From assembly GCF_029227915.1 (NCBI RefSeq), contig NC_079876.1:25517828-25581827 (forward strand): a stretch of 64,000 nucleotides of DNA. The letters run 5' to 3'. Positions 23,533 to 38,500 of the stretch are shown here, one piece after another (position 1 is the stretch's first letter; each line of letters opens with the position of its first letter). Under the pieces are notes generated by a model, which saw only the letters and a program-made list of their open reading frames with translations, had not been told where the DNA came from and searched no databases. This stretch comes from Hydractinia symbiolongicarpus. Taxonomy: Eukaryota; Cnidaria; Hydrozoa; Anthoathecata; Hydractiniidae. The translations under genes and the position numbers were made by a program.

Positions 23533-26500
23533 GTAAGTATAACGTTTTAGAACATTCTAGTAGTATTAAGGAAACACTATCACATACCGCTATGTCTATT
23601 AAGGTATTAGTAGGAATTATATCTAAAAAATTTGTAAATTAAAGTACAACCCTGGACATATTTGTGGGGAAAGCGGTTTGTTGGTTAAACAGGTAAAACA
23701 TTTCACCTAAATCATAATTACAAGCTTGGTTGCTCTAAATTTATTTACCATGTGCACAGCCTTTAATCACAACATTTTGCTAGAAAAAATCACATTTTTT
23801 TCATTAGCTGGTCAAAAGTATTATCAGTCCACTTTATACGAATCCTATATTCTGGAACCCAGGAAGTACAGCTAACACAAAAATTTACATTGCTTTATTT
23901 ACATTGATTTTAAAGCACTTTAAATTTTTAAGTCAAAATGTTTTATGTACTCAGGAAGCCTGTTTATATATCCATTGCCACTCCGCAACTTACACAGACG
24001 GAATAAACATATTAAGATGATTAAAGCTTACTTTAAAGACAAATTTAATTTTCCAGTAAAATGAGTTTGTTTAACTTCATTATTTCTCAAATTAACTGTC
24101 AAATGGGCTAATTATGAACTTTCAGTAAAATAAATAGAAAATGGCATTTTTTTATATCCATTGGGCTTATTAAAGTTGTTGGTTTACATTCTTTACCGGT
24201 GTTCAGCTAGCTAAAGTTGATTTGAACTTTATATTTTAGCTACACTAGCCTTGGTTACCACTTCTAGGTGGAGCTAACCAATTTTGTTGACATTACACTT
24301 TATTCATTGTTATTGGATATCTTTTATTTTTTAAAACATCTGTAAATTACATCATGACTTGGCTATACTGAGCAGGTTGGTTTGCTGGTATTATGATGAA
24401 TATTGGTTTTATTATACATTCAACAAAATTTAATAAGAGCAATGCAATTATCCAAGGTTAAAGCATGCTTATTCATAAGTACCCTTGAGCCTTGATTTTA
24501 AAAATATTATGACCTATAGGAAAGTTACAGTTGTAGCTATAGATAATTTTTGTTGTTTTTTAAATTCAAGAAAAGTACTGACAATAACTAGCTATATAAT
24601 ATCATTTCTATTAGTAATGCCAGATTGTTATCCTATGTCAGGTGTTATTTAACTACGGCTATTGTCAATTATTTGCACCTAACAGTAAAGTTCGAAAAAT
24701 TTGTGTAAAAATAACTTCCCTATAGGGTGCTCTTGTTGGATAAATCTGATGCTTTTAACATAAAGAAAATTTGTATTGTACTTGAGTTTCCGAATTTAAA
24801 TAACGCAGTAGCTAATAACTTAAATAAAACTATGTATTTTAATTAAATAGTAATAAATAGGCATTGTGATGGAAACTGATTCCTTTAAAAGATAAGAGAA
24901 TTGTATATAAATAAACCAGGCATGATTTGTTTCAAGCCACATGTTGTTCCAATGCAATAACATATTTAGCCAGTTAAGCTGGGAACTCCCTAACAGATGG
25001 TTAATACTCGTTCGACTTTCTTTACAACTAATAAATTACTTAATTTTATTTTTCCGAGGATAACCCAGCCTAATCTTGCTGTGTCAGGTTAATTAATAAA
25101 AGAGAATAATAAAACTTTTGAGAACCTTGAATCTATTTTCCCGGAGAAGAGAGCTACACTACGCCTACTAAATATTGTTTCTAAATGTGTGCCCTGTGAT
25201 AAGAACAGCAGCATATTAACTCAGCAACTCATTTCTTGCACCTGCAATAATAATATGTATCTGAACAGACAAACGGAAGCAACAAACAATTTGTGATTAC
25301 TGAGTGAACTTGGTTGAGCCAAAATTACGCTTATTATAAATGTATACTAAATGGAAAGACAAAAGCATATTAGAAGGGAAGTGTGACAATTATAACGATA
25401 AATAGCTTGGCAGCACATTATACCTGTGTGCATAACTAGCTATAGCTAACATCCTACTTATAATATCTGGCTAAAATAAAAAGGTTTTAGAAAAATAATG
25501 ACGTTTTAGTTTTAGATCTTACAATATAGAATGTAAACTTTTGGGAGTCGAGTAAGAAACAAGATATTTGTTGGCTATCAATCTAAACTAACCTCGTTAA
25601 CATGCAATGTTTTGACTTTTTACCACCACAGCTGTTCATGAAAAGGCGATATTGGAAAAGGCTTCTTATCGTGTTTTTGATTTTTACGTCATCATTTGAT
25701 GACGTTTTTAAAAAGTGTATCACAGGGTGGGGGTCTTATGATTTATGTATTTTATGATCGATATGAAAAACACGTGTAACATAATTAAAGGAAAAGGAGA
25801 ATAAGGAAATTGAATCGCTTAAAGATAAATAGTTTCGTTTGTTTCTTCCTTTATTTTTTTGGAACATTTATACAGCATTTTTTTCAGTAATATAAAGGCT
25901 GTCATCAATAAAATAGCTGTTTAAATTAAATAAAATCAATAATATATGATACAGTGCAAAAACATTAAAAAGTAAAGCATTCCACGATACGAACGTTTAG
26001 AGAAGGAGAAAAATCATTGAAAGACACAAAGGCTACCACCATGTCAAACAATGAAATTAATGCGTGAAAGCAAAGGAGATAGAGAAAGAAAAACAACTAT
26101 AAAGATGCCATTATGAAATGGTACACATTAAACATTAAAATGAAGCCTAAGGCCTTTTTTAGCAAATCAAAATCATTATCTTAGAACATTCGCTTTGCGA
26201 TACCTTTCTTTGAGCTTTCAAACCCATCGAATTCCACATTTCTAAAAGCATCAATTAGTATGCAACCTTAACAAAAAACATCATGCAAAATCATTGTATT
26301 TAAACAAATTACTTTCTCCAGCCGGGCTGAAGTTCGCTCTTTAACATTGGTGTGGGATGGACAATTCAAAAATGCAATTTCTTTCAAAAAATAAATTCAT
26401 GCAGTTTATATTTTTGTTGTACAATTTTTTTTCGGCGTTCTGCGTCAATTATTTCGTAATAGCTTTAAATGCTTAACATTGTCTTGCTCGGACTATTCCG

Positions 26501-29500
26501 CCTAGTGGAGAGGAGCCTTACAAATGCAAATTTTCTGCAATCTTGGTCAAAATATGTTGAGACAAGGCAACTAATTTCGAAGTTTGCCAACACAAGTGAT
26601 TGCGTAGGCTATTTTTATGTTTTCCAAACTCTTATAATGCACTAATTGCTGCTGATGTTACCATGGTCATTTTTTTACGAATTTCCGGACTTCGTGGGTC
26701 CCGATGTGGCTTATTTCAATGTGCGTGCGTGCTAGAGAATGTGACTAACAGCTTTTCAACGCTGTCTGCTTGACTTAAGTGTGCGCAAAAGCAGAGAGTT
26801 TACAGCCTGCCGATTGCAGCACATTGACTGTTTCACACTTTTGTCCGTATTTGAAAAATGAGGGGAAAAACTGCCTTTGTCTCAATATTTTTGTCCAAGG
26901 TTGTAGAAACGATACTTTTGTTTTGTGTTATTAGACCCGTGTCAGCATCATCACCGCTAAAATAAATCACAGGGGTTAGCAAATTACCTGCCAGAAACAA
27001 CACAGTACATATTCTATAATGAACAATTCAAGTTTGGTGTCAATCGTTAGCTCCAGTATAGTGGAAGATAACAGGTTAACTAACTATGCCTTCTTTTTAG
27101 ATTTGGAAAATGCAACACTAGTCATTACACCATCAAACAATGTTAATGAAGGTGACAGTGTTACTTTTCATTGTTCTGTTAATTCAAATTTGAATTCCTT
27201 GGTTTATACAATGAAACGAAATAAAAGTATTTTCATTAAAAGCGCTTTACCTGTCCACAATATTACACATATTTTGAAAATTTATTCTGGATTATGGATA
27301 TGCAACGTATTATCAAGAACAACTTCCCTTCCTCCAGTTACAAGTGAATCTATATTAATGACAGTGACAGGTAAATTTTACTTTTAAAATTATTACGCAA
27401 GGACACAAAAGAATATTTTATTTTTAGTTTTGCGATTCTGCGCAAATGGACAACAAAATTTGTCGGGCATTCCTTTAAAGTTACTGAATTTGTACCTCAC
27501 AAAGAATAGATTCAATAGAAATTTACCATGATAGTATCTGATAGCATCTGTAGAAATTTCTTTTTTTCTTCTAACATCAATTTCTACTAATAAAAGTATA
27601 ACCTAATTTTTACTTTAATACTACCAGAACGATTATGGAACATGAAATCAATTTCTTACGTTTAAGTATACTTGAATAGAAAAATGTACAAAAAAATATA
27701 AAAAAAATGTCAATAATTTTCAACAAAAGTAGCTATATTTAAAAAAGGTTTTATAAACAGCTTCAGTTGCTAGTACACCAATAATGGCAGCCGTGAGAAT
27801 TACCGGGCAAATTTCTATGGATTTATTTTACCTATTTTGACTCTTTTTAGAATTGTTTCAAATACCAATCTTCCATGTCTCATCAAACAGTTTGAATTCT
27901 GGTGAATCACTGGTATTGACATGCAATGTCACTACATCTCTATCACCCGGAATTATCAAATACAGATTTCGCAGCTTGTTATTTTCTTCACCATTTCAGT
28001 CATCAGATACATACAACAAAACCGTACGAACCACAGACAAAAGTTTGTATTGGTGTGAAGCAAAACACAATTTTGTGAAGTGGTCACAAGGAATGTTTAT
28101 TGAAGGTAAGTAACGCTAAATAAATGTGCACTAAATGTTTCCCACATAGTGGAAAACTAGCAAAAGAATTGCAAATACGTTGATCCATTTACTGGAGATC
28201 CCAACCAAATTTAAAAAAAAACAGAGTAAGACAACACTCAGTGACTAATTCACTTTCTCGCATTTCAGGTGTATATATAAACAAAAGCTACACTAGGCAA
28301 GTATACACGTCATTTTTTGTTAAGAAACACAATTTAAGGCAACATCAGGCTGATATAATAGGTACATTTCGAGTGCTAACTTGCAATATATTGAGAAAAT
28401 CAGAAAAGTGAAATCATTGATTGAGAACTTTATTTACTTAGCGGAATAAGTTCCTGTGAAATTCCTAAAATTAGTTTTAAGCAGAAATAGTTGTGTATGA
28501 CCTAGTTATAATCAAAGAATTGAACTTAATAACGCATAAATAAAAAGACCAGACACTCGATTCATCCTGGATTCGAATCAGGATAAATATGCATTTTACT
28601 ATCTTTAATTCACCAATAATTCACCAACCAATTTCTCGTTGGACAGAAAGCTGATGTTGTTGGTGTCGATGGAATATTTATTAGAGGGACCTCATCATTT
28701 AGCTAGTTTTTTTCTATTATTTTTTACTAGTCGATAAGGTCCACATCGGCGGAAATACATTGGAAGAGAGAACCATAACTTGAGTTTTGATGACGTATAC
28801 CAGGAACATTTTCTCGGAAATTTGTTTACATGTTGCCTTTATTGTGTAGAGAAAACGCTGATAAAGAAAATTTATAGGATCATGCGCTTTTGACAAACCG
28901 TTACGGACATATTGTGGTTTAAAAGATTTTTGATGACGCCATCAACCCGTACAACTCGAAATAGATTCGGGGACGCAGGTTTGCGAAACTTAGTTCCAGG
29001 TTGTCCCTAGTTACCTGTCACTAGTTAATTACGATGTTGACGTTACATTAGTGTTATTAGGTCGCGCCGTAACGCAGGCAGACAGACAGAAAGGCAGGCA
29101 GACAAACAGACAGACAGAAAGGCAGGCAGACAGTAGTGAAATTACTCCCCCTACTACCATTACACATCAAATTATTCCTTTTGTCTAAATGTTTATGTAG
29201 TTAAATGGAAGGTCAATATTGTGATCACACCAACAATTGAAGGAAATAATATGAGTATCACATGTAACGTGGAGGGTGAAGAAATAGCAGGGCACTTTAG
29301 TTGGAAAAGAAATGGTTTTCTCATTAATGGACAGACATCTAGTACGATTATAGTGGCGAATGTAAACCGTACTATGGTTGGAACTAGTTACAGTTGCATT
29401 GCTGGATCAGACCCCACACGAAGTAATGAAGCTGCTGCAATTGTATCATTTAGGGATTTTTATTGTAAGTACATTTTACATATGTTCTTCGGTATTTTTA

Positions 29501-32500
29501 AAACAGCTTGAAACAATTTGTGAAAGCGATTCCGCGAAAGGTACATTTTTTCTTGTTGTTGTTTCAGATCATGGCATGAGTGAAGGAGCCCATACCAGGT
29601 GTTTAAGTTCCATCATAAATATTAAGTCTATCTGGCAAGTTGCGACTAAATTGTTGGTACTTATGAGGAGCAAGCCCTGGCTTCCTTAAAAACCGTACTC
29701 TTACGCTTATGCTATGCGCTTATGTTGCTTTTCGATGCTTTAATTAGGCTTGTGACAATATAATAGAAATAACATCCATTTATATAATGCAACAATGTAT
29801 TAATTCTTGAACCAAATTGCTATTCTTCAAATACTTTCATACTACCAGAAGGTTTCGTTGATATTGTCATAACAGCAGCACTACTAGCATTTCAATTCAG
29901 ACAAAAATATAAAAATATTCGCACAACCTCTTCCTGCAAAAGTAAGCATTAAAATCTAATAAAATGTCAACAAAACGAAAAATATATATTTACGTCGTCA
30001 ATAAAACAAAAATCAGTTGGATCCAAGTTTAAAGTTGCATAATATGGCTTGACAGTGTGCGTGCTGCAATGCGAAACCCTAAGTAAATTTTTAAAAAATG
30101 TTAAACTTTCGCAAGAATAAACTTTGTAACGATATCGCATTACATACGACAGCGTAATGTGTCGCTTTCTTAGAATTAGGCACTTTCAGATGTTTTAAAG
30201 GATTTTTTAAGGGTATTGGAAGATTAAGAACATAAGACCAAGTGGAATCCAAAAAGGGGTTATACGTTCTCCTACAATAAGTGATTTAAAACTTATGACT
30301 GTTTCTCTATGCTATATTGGAGGTGAATAAGAGAAAAGATAATTGCATTTATTACCGTCAATTTATGGTTCCAAAATGACTGCTTTTTAAAAGTAATTTC
30401 AAGACCTTTACAAATTTTTTAATATCTCCGTACTACATACCTACTTTTAGAAAAGAAATTACCATTTTGAGTCACAAACGTATATGGGTATTATAAAATT
30501 TTAGATTTCAAGTCTTAAAAATGTTTTACAATAAGTTTGGAAATAAGGACGTATTTCCTACCACTATTTTTTTTATGTTATGCTGCAACTATACTAACTT
30601 TGGTTCCATAAATATGTCTGAAAACATTAAACCTTCCTCTCATAAACCGCAAGTTGTTAATTATACTTTTGCCACAAACTTACTCTAGCCCTGCTTCTCT
30701 ATCATTTTTATTTGCAGAGAATCTCAGCTGGGAACACGTGCGTATCTTACTTCAATCGTCTTACACCAATGAGATTACTATCATGTCTTTTTTTACCTTT
30801 ATACAGACAAGCCTGACCCTCCAAGTTTACAAATCTTTTCAACATCACAAACTTCGATAAAAGTTGTGATAATTCCACCAACTGACACAGGAAACAAACC
30901 AATCATACACTACACAATGCATTTACAAGCTGGAAATGAAAGTTATACTTATACAAACATGACAAGCCTGATTTACAATATATGGAATTTGGAACCAGTG
31001 ATGACATACCAATTGAGAGTAAAGGCCGTTAATGTTATTGGGGAAGGAGAATTTAGTGAATTTGTAAGCGTTGTAACTGGAGAATCACGTAAGTTTTTTT
31101 TCTGATAAGTTGTGTAGCACCAAATATCAACTGATAGCTAATTAAATCGGTTTACAGTAACCCCGCAGTGCTGATTGGCAAAAAAGTCTTGAGGACGGAT
31201 TTTATACAGCACGGTCTAACTTTTAACGTTATAGCCATCATAATGGTAGCTATAAGTTTAAATAAGTAACATTACCAGAGAATAGCTACGTAAATGCTCA
31301 CTCAAATATAGGGGCAGTAAATCCAAAATCTTGAATTGCTTCGTCAGAAAAACAGGCAATTCAATTCTTCTCCACAACGATATCCAATTCACCTTTCTCA
31401 ATTACGTAGTCACAAAACTTTTAAAAGTTTAAATCATATCACATGGTTTCGAGTAAACAGCAAAAAAAAACATGTCGGACCCAATCAGTTTGAACAACAG
31501 TAATAAAACGTCTATTGCAAAATACCACAACACTTCACCTTAAAAAAAATGTTGACAATTTTAAATCCATATACGATGGCACACACATAAATATTCATCA
31601 GTACAATAAGCAATGTGTGATAAGCATTGTTTTAAAGACCTTTGAAAAGTTCTGTATATAGTTATTCGAATGTTTTGTTTTTTTCTTTGTATATACATGT
31701 ATTTTAATAATTGAAACAACTAGTCGGTGGTCCGTGGAAAAATCCGTTATTATTTCCATACCGCATTGCATTCGTCTTGCTAATTGTGGTTTGTTTTGCA
31801 TGACATACAGACGTATAAGACCATTATAACACGGAAGAACACCTCCCCCAAAAAAAAATTTTTAAAAACATGGTTTTTAACCTAACAAATAAAACAATCC
31901 TGGTTGCTGCAAACTCAAAAAAATAGATGTCGGCTTACAAATACAGTAAGTATAAACTGGTTTGTCTCTTCTGAGTAATATTACTGTTTTTTCTATTCAT
32001 ATTAAGACATAACCCAGGGGGGTATGTCTTAGTATGAATAGCAAAAACAGTTTATATCGTACTAGTATTATCACCCGTCCTATTGTTCTTCTCATTGAAA
32101 TTAGTCATACAAGAAGAAAAACGAAACTTTAAAAATGCAGTAAGAAGTCATTGCTATAAAATGCGAAGAACACCTTCTTTATGTTGTTTTACTTTATGAA
32201 AATGATACCGTGATTTTGTCAATTTAGCTCCATCTGCGCCACTTCAATTTAGCCACACTATACTTCATCCGCAAAAAATCAGATTATCATGGTTAAAACC
32301 TGATCCATCAAATGGTGTTATAACAAATTACCGAATCTGCTACGTGCAAGATACTAACGATGGCGTCAAGGTTAAAAATTCAGTTAAGAATTGCACAGAA
32401 ATTGGAAACGTCACCGCATTTACTTTAACTGGATTAGGTTAGCTGACATGTACTTTTGTATTATGTTACGTTGCTGAAACGTTTTTAGGAACTTTTCTGT

Positions 32501-35500
32501 CAAATGGTACTCTTGAATATCAATAACAATTACTTTAGGGTTTTACAATGGTTACAATGTGTCTGTCAGCGCGAGAAATTCCGCTGGCTATGGTTCTATT
32601 GCAACTCAAAATCAACTAGTTACGCGAGAAGGCGGTGTGTATGATTTTTTATTCTGTGTTACTTCTTAGCACATTTTTGAACTAAACATGCATTTCTATT
32701 GTGAGATACAAACACAATAAAACACAAGCACACAGAAAGATGGTTTTCTACGCGATCTTCGAGCTTATTTAATATACGGTCAGAATGAGAGACAAAATAA
32801 ACTCAATTAGGATTAAATAAAGAAATGATATAATGATAGACTAAAAATAAGAACGCTTTTGACTACAATGACATAATAAGAAATCGTGATTACAAACATT
32901 CGCCAATCAAACAAGAGTTTTTTTCCAAAATATACCCGAAAAAGCCTGAACTGAGAATGATGTTGTTCCCAAACCTTTTTAGTCCCAAAATAATACACAA
33001 CTTCAAATGTTAAAAAACTTTCAACAAAGAGTTCGCAGATAAATGGTCAAGTAGCTTCCCTTTGTTTTCGATTTAGCTCCAACTGCTCCACTCAAATTTA
33101 GTCATGACACTATATTTCATCCACAAGAAATCAGATTATCATGGTTAAAACCTGATCCATCAAATGGTGTTATAACAAATTACCGACTTTGCTACGTGCA
33201 AGATACTAGCGATGGTGTCAAGGTTAAAAATTCAGTTACGAATTGCACAGAAATCGGAAACGGCAACGCATTTACTTTAACTGGATTAGGTTAGCTGACA
33301 TGTACTTTTGTATTATGTTACCTTGATCTTTTTTAGGAACTTTTCTGTCGAATGGTACTCTTTAAAATCAATACTAATTATTCTAGGGTTTTACAATGGT
33401 TACAATGTGTCTGTCAGCGCGAGAAATTCCGCTGGTTACGGTTCCGTTGCAATTCTGAATCAACTAGTTACACAAGAAGGCGGTTTGTATTATCGGGACA
33501 TGATACCCGTTTAACGTATAGCAATTTTCTTAAACACCATATCAATTGATGCTAACACACACACACGCTTTAGTCAATACTTTGGCCATTATTTTGTGTT
33601 GTACAATAATTTATTGTCTTTTGGTTTTTAATTTTTCCTTACTCTCCAGTTCAATGTGCTTATTTCCATCAAGTTTCTTAACATATCAAAATCTGATATG
33701 TATCGTCTACTGTATTTTAGCGCCTACTCCAGTGCAAGATATATCATTAATTTCTGGAGAAACCCTCATCAAAGTCCTATGGAAAAAGCCAAAACATATA
33801 TATGGCAAATTACAAGGCTATACAGTAGGTCACTTCAAATTTTACGAGTCACAATGTTAGGAAAAATCTTATTATCGATAACTTCTCTGAACGAATTAAA
33901 AAAACTAATTTGAACCGAGCTGATATAATAAACAGATAATCAGCAGGATTTGATAGAGAATCCAGCATTATTCAGTTGCGCTTGTGATAATAGTTTAATC
34001 CATGTCCAATTATAGTCATTTACTCCCGATAGTGACATTAATGCCTTGCGCTTTGTATCAAGCATAAATGACACTATTCTGCAGTAAATTAACTTCCGCG
34101 GACCTTAAATGAAAATAACACTTCTAGTACAGGTATTGATGTGTCCCAAATCCAATGGAGCGCTTACAGCGTTGATCTTTCCTACATTAAACGTTGGCTG
34201 TTCAGTGCAGGTATACCGCTACGGCATTTCAGGTGGAGTGCTTTGATACAGGTACACGGTATGTCGTGAATGCAATGAAGCGCTGACAATGTTTCCTTGG
34301 TAACCTATTTTTTAACAAATAAATTCCTTTCAATTTTAGTCGAAATAGATACACGTGTTACTTCTTAGCATATCTCTGAGCTAAACCTATTGTTACTGTG
34401 TCATATCGAAAACAGCCAGATTTTCTATTTTGCGGTATATAAGTTCCCGTGAAGTTAAAAAATTAATCAAGACTCCAGTATGGGGGCTTAGTATAGGCGT
34501 CATCATGTCACAAAGCTGTGTGGAGTGCATACAACAGTACCCCCTATTACACGTAATACCCTTTTTTGAAAAAACTGTATTGCAACGTCAGCTAACCGCA
34601 AGCTTAGGTGAAGTACAGGGAGAGGGGAGGGGGCACAAAATTCCTGCAGCCAAATTTACATAGGTTACTCCCGAACTACACATTGTCACATTTTGTGACG
34701 TAATGGAAGAGAAAGGGTAATTGATTTTTTAGGTATTAATGAAAAATGTGGTAGTTTGAGGTACGCTGTTTTAAATGTACAAAATTATGTTTATGTACAA
34801 AAATAAATTATACAAAAATTGTAATTATCACTAGGAATTAGGAGAAAATGAAGTTTGAAAAGTAAAGTAATAATTGGGTTTTACATTTCCATTCCATGAA
34901 TTGACTTGTAATTTGGGTTTAATGGCATCATCGCCAAAGGATGATTGATTTTGTAGGTAATTTTGATAAATGACACGCCTGGTCCTAATTTAACCCTGCA
35001 AGTCTCATCCCATTTAAGTATTCATTAACTGAATAATTTTATATCAAAATGTTAGCATAGAACGATATACCAAAAAAAAAAAATATTTCTCACTGTTCAC
35101 AAATGTTTTTAAACGGTTTATCCTTCAGCCTGCCGTTACACAATTAACTGTGGGTGAAAAAACGATTTGTTGTCTTATTATGTCAATAAGCTGTAGACAT
35201 TCGCAAAAGCTTATTTTACAGGGAAAGTTGTATTTACTAAACTGTACTTATCATATGAATCGTAGAGTAATAATTTTGATAAGATAAAGACTCTTATACC
35301 AAACTCATTAAGGACATTATAGCAATAGAATAATAAATAGAGCTAGCTAGCCACTTAACTGGCTTTATGATGCTCCCTCAAAATCTAAGATTTATCTATG
35401 GCTGGAAACCGTGACAATATATTTATCTTAAAAAACAAATACAAAGGTTTTAGAAAACTGAAAGTTCATTAAAAAAGTACAAGCCTCTTTTAAAATGGCC

Positions 35501-38500
35501 ATTATTACGTTATCGTCCAACGAATATTCTGCCATCGCCAGAACTTTAGGTCGTACTCATCAAACAAATTGATCACAAAGCGTACTGGTTCATATTTAAC
35601 ATGACGTAGTCGAATTGTACTTACTTTATTAAAATCATAACCATATCTACTCTCTTAATAATTAAATGAAATAAAAGCCAGAAGTCTTAAAAAGACAATC
35701 TTGGGCAAAAAATGTATGGACTTTTCCGTTTCCAAATAATGCATCGTTGTAAATACCCCATCATAATTTTTGCGACACTTTTTAACTTCTACGGAAACTT
35801 GCTAGGCAAGATAAAAAATGACGGTTGACGCGGTAACGACAGCCTGAGTTTTCTTTTTTAAAAAATAACTTCGATTAATCGAAGTTATTTTTCAAAAAGC
35901 ACATTACGGCAAAACGGATGCATCGCTGTAAGCATTCAACACATATATGGGACATGATTCACCTATATAAAGTGCTAATCCTGGCGTGCTCACAGTGATG
36001 GTGTAACAACAGGTTGTAGCTGAAGATGCTGGAAAGTTCCTTTTTGAAAAATAACTGCGTGAATGTTCTGCCGAAGATGTGACGTGATGCATATGTATTA
36101 AAAGGACTTAACCTGGATTTCTTATCGCACAACCTGGCATTCAACACCAGGTCTCTGTATCGATGTGAACGCTTCAATGGATCTGCGACAAGCTGTATAC
36201 ACGTAGTAAAGCGTTTAACCTGGATGTAAGACACGGTTTACTGCACTTAATCGCTCAACGTGGCGTTCAATGCCCAATCACCCTGCTAGTATGTATATAA
36301 TTTCTACTAAATATAAGAATAATTTTCATAAAAAAAGATATACTTTAACTAAATATTGCTACATATGGGCGACCATAGATACGAATAATCTAATATTCTT
36401 TGTTTGTTGTTTTGCATTACAGATGTGTAATACCATTAATTATTCTATAGGTTAGGTACCACTTGTCATCAGGAAATGCGTCAGGTGGACTCGTGAAATG
36501 CAGCAACGTAACGGAATTGACATGTTTGATCGACAATTTATTACCAAATAAAGAATACGTAGTCATTGTCACTGCTATGAATTCGCTATTTTCTACAAAC
36601 TCGATAAGGAGCACCAGAACACGCAGTGCAGGTACTTAAAATGTATTTAGAGAATAAGGCGTTCAAAATTAAATAATTCACCTATTTAAAAACACATATT
36701 TTATATATCTAGTGCAGACAAATGACAAGAACATTTTCGTGATCGCTTAAAATATACGCAAAAAAGTCTAAACTAGGAGTAGTGAAAATGTTTTTGTTCT
36801 CAAGTGTTCAGTCCCAAAATAATGCACAACTTTAACATCTGAAAAACTTTCAACAAACAGATAAACGGTCAAGTAGCTTCCCTTTGTTTTCGATTTAGCT
36901 CCAACTGCTCCACTCAAATTTGGTCTTGACACTATATTTCATCCACAAGAAATCGAATTATCATGGTTAAAACCTGATCCATCAAATGGTGTTATAACAA
37001 ATTACCGAATCTGCTACGTGCAAGATACTAACGATGGCGTCAAGGTTAAAAATTCAGTTACGAATTGCACAGAAATTGGAAACGTCACCGCATTTACTTT
37101 AACTGGATTAGGTTAGCTGACATGTACTTTTGTATTATGTTACCTTGATCTTTTTTAGGAGCTTTTCTGTCGAATGGTTCTCTTTAAAATCAATACTAAT
37201 TATTCTAGGATTTTACAATGGTTACAATGTGTCTGTCAGCGCGAGAAATTCCGCTGGTTACGGTTCTGTTGCAATTCTGAATCAACTAGTTACACAAGAA
37301 GGCGGTTTGTATCATCGGGACATGATACCCGTTTAACGTATAACAATTTTCTTAAACACCATATCAATTTATGCTAACACACACACACACGCTTTAGTCA
37401 ATACTTTGGCCATTTTTGTGTGTTGGACAATAATTTATTGTAATTTGGTTTTTAATTTTTTCATTTCTCTCCAGTTCAATGTGCTTATTTCCATCAAGTT
37501 TCTTAACAAATCAAAATCTGATATGTATCGTCTACTGTGTTTTAGCGCCTACTCCAGTGCAAGATATATCATTAATTTCTGGAGAAACCCTCATCAAAGT
37601 CCTATGGAAAAAGCCAAAACATATATATGGCAAATTACAAGGCTATACAGTAGGTCACTTCAAATTTTACGAGTCACAATGTTAGGAAAAATCTTATTAT
37701 CGATAACTTCTCTGAACGAAATAAAATAACTAATTTAAACCAAGCTGATATAATAAACAGATAATCAGCAGGATTTGATAGAGAATCCAGCATTATTCAG
37801 TTGCGCTTGTGATAATAGTTTAATCCATGCCCAATTATAGTCATTTACGCCCGATAGTGACATTAATGCCTTGCGTTTTGTATCAAGCATAAATGACACT
37901 ATTCTGCAGTAAATTAACTTCCGCGGACCTTAAATGACAATAACGCTTCTAGTACAGGTATTGATGTGTCCCAAATCCAATGGAGCGCTTACAGCGTTGA
38001 TCTTTCCTACATTAAACGTTGGTTGTTCAGTGCAGGTATACCGCTACGGCATTCCAGGTGGAGTGCTTTGATACAGGTACACGGTATGTCGTGAATGCAA
38101 TGAAACGCTGACAATGTTTCCATGGTAATCTATTTTTTAACAAATAAATTCCTTTCAATTTTAGCCGAAATAGATACACATGTTACTTCCTAGCATATCT
38201 CCGAGCTAAGCCTATTGTTGCTCTGTCATATAGAAAACAGCCAGATTTTTTATTTTGCGGTATATAAGTTCCCGTGAAGTTAAAAAATTAATCAAGACTC
38301 CAGTATGGGGGCTTAGTATAGGCGAAATCATGTCACAAAACTGTGTGGAGTTCATACAACAGTACCACCTATTACGCGTAATACCCTTTTTTGAAAAAAC
38401 TGTATTGCAACGTCAACAAACCGCGAGCTGAGGTGAAGCACAGGAAGAGGGGAGGGTGCACAAAATGCCTGCAGCCAAATTTACATAGGTTACTCCTGAA

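Larger units (their letters stand above)
32975..36748 (+). repeat. Tandem duplication, unit 1 (FN3 3 + FN3 4)
   Basis: Exons and introns match 36805-39740 with very few differences, at an offset of 3822 bp at the left end. The right end of unit 1 contains a remnant of the start of the next Ig exon (AGTGCAGACAAATGACAAGAACATTTTCGTGATC at 36710-36747 matches 39703-39740), so the breakpoint lies inside that exon. Unit 1 has about 690 bp (35100-35788) and about 160 bp (36110-36270) that unit 2 lacks. Confidence 0.88.

Noticed and set aside
35904-36234. Overlapping minus-strand frames repeated at 39046-39267
   Set aside because: They are copied by the tandem duplication but differ by large deletions between copies and show no motif, so they are chance frames in an intron.
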